DNA of 7,839 nt from assembly GCA_900318975.1 (NCBI GenBank), contig ONMY01000108.1, positions 1 to 7,839 on the forward strand. The letters run 5' to 3'. Position 1 is the first letter of the stretch. Each line of letters opens with the position of its first letter. Of this stretch, positions 6,507 through 7,839 are shown piece after piece. A program made the position numbers and the translations under genes. The notes beneath the pieces are model-generated. The model worked only from the letters and a program-made list of their open reading frames with translations, was not told the DNA's origin and did not search any database. The DNA is from an uncultured Bacillota bacterium (GTDB lineage: Bacteria; Bacillota_I; Bacilli_A; Izemoplasmatales; UBA1188).

Positions 6507-7787
6507 TTATTTTAGTAAATATAATATGCTTTCTATTTTAATAGATAGCGCAAGTATTTTTGATGCCATCTTAAGTTCATCTAGATTTGGAAAAGATGGC
6601 GCAATTCGAATGTTCGAATTATTTGGATCTTTATGATAAGGAAACGCACTCCCAGCGGGAGTTAGTTCAAGTCCGATCTTTTTACATCGATCAACAACAC
6701 TTGCCGCAATAGGAAGGCAAGTATTTAGTGATATGAAATAGCCACCATGAGGTTTTGTCCAAACCGCAAGGTTTAATCCCTTTAGTTCTTCTTCTAAAAC
6801 ATTTTCTACGAGTTCAAATTTAGGTCTTAGGATATCGGCATGTTTTCTCATTTGATCCTTGATACCATTTAAATCTTTAAAGAATCTAACATGTCTTAAT
6901 TGGTTAACTTTATCATAACCAATAGTTGATATTTTCATTTGATTCTTGATATCTTTGATGTTCGCTTCACTTGTCGCAAGAGCAGCGATACCAGAACCTG
7001 GGAATGATATCTTAGAAGTTGATGTGAATTTATAGACGATATCAGGATTTCCTGCCTTCTTACATTCATCAAGGATTTCAAGAAGAAAATCTTGATTGTC
7101 ATCATATAAATGGTGAACTGAATAAGCATTATCCCAGTATATTCTAAAATCTTTAGCTTTTGGTTTTAATCTTGCGAAGCGTTTTACAACTTCTTCTGAA
7201 TATGTTGTACCATCTGGATTTGAATATTTTGGAACACACCATATTCCTTTAATTGATTCATCAGTTGATACTAACTTTTCAACCATATCCATATCAGGAC
7301 CATTATTATCCATTGGAATATTAATCATTTCGATACCAAAATATTCAGTGATTGCAAAATGCCTATCATAACCAGGAACTGGACATAACCATTTAACCTT
7401 TTTAAGTTTTGACCAAGGAGTACTACCCATTACACCATTTGTCATACTTCTTGATACACATTCATACATTACATGTAGGCTTGAATTACCATAGATAATG
7501 ATATTATCTTTTGGAACTTCTATCATATCACCAAGAAGTTCTTTACATTCATCAATTCCACCGAGTACACCATAATTTCTACAGTCAAATCCATCACGAC
7601 ATGTGAGGTCAACAGATCTATTTAAAACATCCATCATTCCCATAGATAGATTTAATTGTTCAATACAAGGTTTGCCTCTCGTCATATTTAAATTTAAGTT
7701 TAGAGCTTGATAGTTTTTATATTCAGTTTCTAGAATATCAAGTTCTTTTCTTAGTTCATCTTTTTTTAGACTACTATATTGTTTCAT
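6507..7787 (-). CDS. Class I aminotransferase, aspartate aminotransferase (Aminotran_MocR, PF12897) type
   Basis: A 426-residue fold-type I PLP aminotransferase of the PF12897 group, in which characterised members are aspartate aminotransferases (subgroup Ic). No DNA-binding domain is present despite the MocR name. Visible features: NMTRGKP at 34-40, RNYGVLGG at 70-77, YGNSS at 99-103 for the PLP phosphate, CVPKYSNPDG with Asn190, YWDNAYSVHHL with Asp219 (pyridine nitrogen) and Tyr222, TSTSKISFPGSG with PLP-lysine Lys259, GGYFISL in the C-terminal domain, and NIRIAPSFP with Arg394 for the substrate carboxylate. The ATG is preceded by AAAGAGGT about 6 bases upstream. It heads a two-gene unit with cysK, so a role in amino-acid supply linked to cysteine is likely (inference), for example making or balancing aspartate/glutamate. 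The exact substrate is not proven. Confidence 0.92.
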   Translation of the reverse strand: MKQYSSLKKDELRKELDILETEYKNYQALNLNLNMTRGKPCIEQLNLSMGMMDVLNRSVDLTCRDGFDCRNYGVLGGIDECKELLGDMIEVPKDNIIIYGNSSLHVMYECVSRSMTNGVMGSTPWSKLKKVKWLCPVPGYDRHFAITEYFGIEMINIPMDNNGPDMDMVEKLVSTDESIKGIWCVPKYSNPDGTTYSEEVVKRFARLKPKAKDFRIYWDNAYSVHHLYDDNQDFLLEILDECKKAGNPDIVYKFTSTSKISFPGSGIAALATSEANIKDIKNQMKISTIGYDKVNQLRHVRFFKDLNGIKDQMRKHADILRPKFELVENVLEEELKGLNLAVWTKPHGGYFISLNTCLPIAASVVDRCKKIGLELTPAGSAFPYHKDPNNSNIRIAPSFPNLDELKMASKILALSIKIESILYLLK

Positions 7788-7839
7788 AGTGTACCTCTTT
7801 ATTAAGCATGAAGCTTAATCATATAATTAATTAAATAAC
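7788..7839 (-). promoter_or_regulatory. Aminotransferase leader: -10 candidate, dyad and ribosome binding site
   Basis: Only 52 bases are visible upstream of the aminotransferase gene. On the minus strand TATGAT (7823-7818) is a possible -10; a -35 would lie outside the window. ATTAAGC (7819-7813), a 5-base centre TTCAT, and GCTTAAT (7807-7801) form a perfect 7-bp inverted repeat over the expected transcription start. AGAGGT then follows as the ribosome binding site. No T-box or S-box leader fits in the visible part. Confidence 0.45.

Noticed and set aside
6603..6620. Perfect inverted repeat AATTCGAA-TG-TTCGAATT within the aminotransferase gene
   Set aside because: It encodes the conserved NSNIR segment containing the substrate arginine, is mid-gene, and has no promoter or repeat copies nearby. 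Probably chance in AT-rich DNA.
6935..7129. Second minus-strand frame inside the aminotransferase gene
   Set aside because: Out-of-frame shadow across the catalytic lysine region of a well-supported gene.

Overview
This is an AT-rich window (about one third G+C by eye) from a low-GC Gram-positive-type bacterium, probably Bacillota (an Erysipelotrichia- or Mollicutes-related gut lineage is my guess; the exact group cannot be fixed from this window). The clues are the sufC-sufD-sufS gene order, a DUF1292 protein, strong AGAGG/AGGAG-type ribosome binding sites, and very tight gene packing. All nine genes lie on the minus strand and read from right to left. The genetic code is standard: tryptophan is TGG, and TGA, TAG and TAA all serve as stops.

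In the order of transcription there are three units. Unit 1 (7839 down to 5521) is a class I aminotransferase of the aspartate aminotransferase / Aminotran_MocR type followed by cysK (cysteine synthase). It has a partial promoter with a small dyad and ends in a textbook intrinsic terminator. Unit 2 (5511 down to 2784) has four genes separated by 2 to 9 bases: a DUF2974 alpha/beta hydrolase, a VanZ-like membrane protein, a small acidic DUF1292 protein and a short-chain dehydrogenase. It starts at an extended -10 promoter embedded in a perfect 11-bp inverted repeat right at the start codon, with no ribosome binding site, so the first message may be leaderless. It ends in a 12-bp hairpin. Unit 3 (2774 down to the left edge) is the SUF iron-sulfur cluster operon: sufC, an unusually short sufD, and sufS, which runs off the left edge. 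Its promoter carries a 15-bp dyad between the -35 and -10 elements.

Together, units 1 and 3 frame a sulfur route: amino-group transfer and cysteine synthesis by CysK, then removal of sulfur from cysteine by SufS for cluster assembly on the SufBCD scaffold. Unit 2 has no obvious link to sulfur. It looks like an envelope or lipid-related cassette of unknown job and is the least explained part of the window. No RNA gene, mobile element, CRISPR array or long repeat was seen, and no gene-free stretch exceeds 90 bases.
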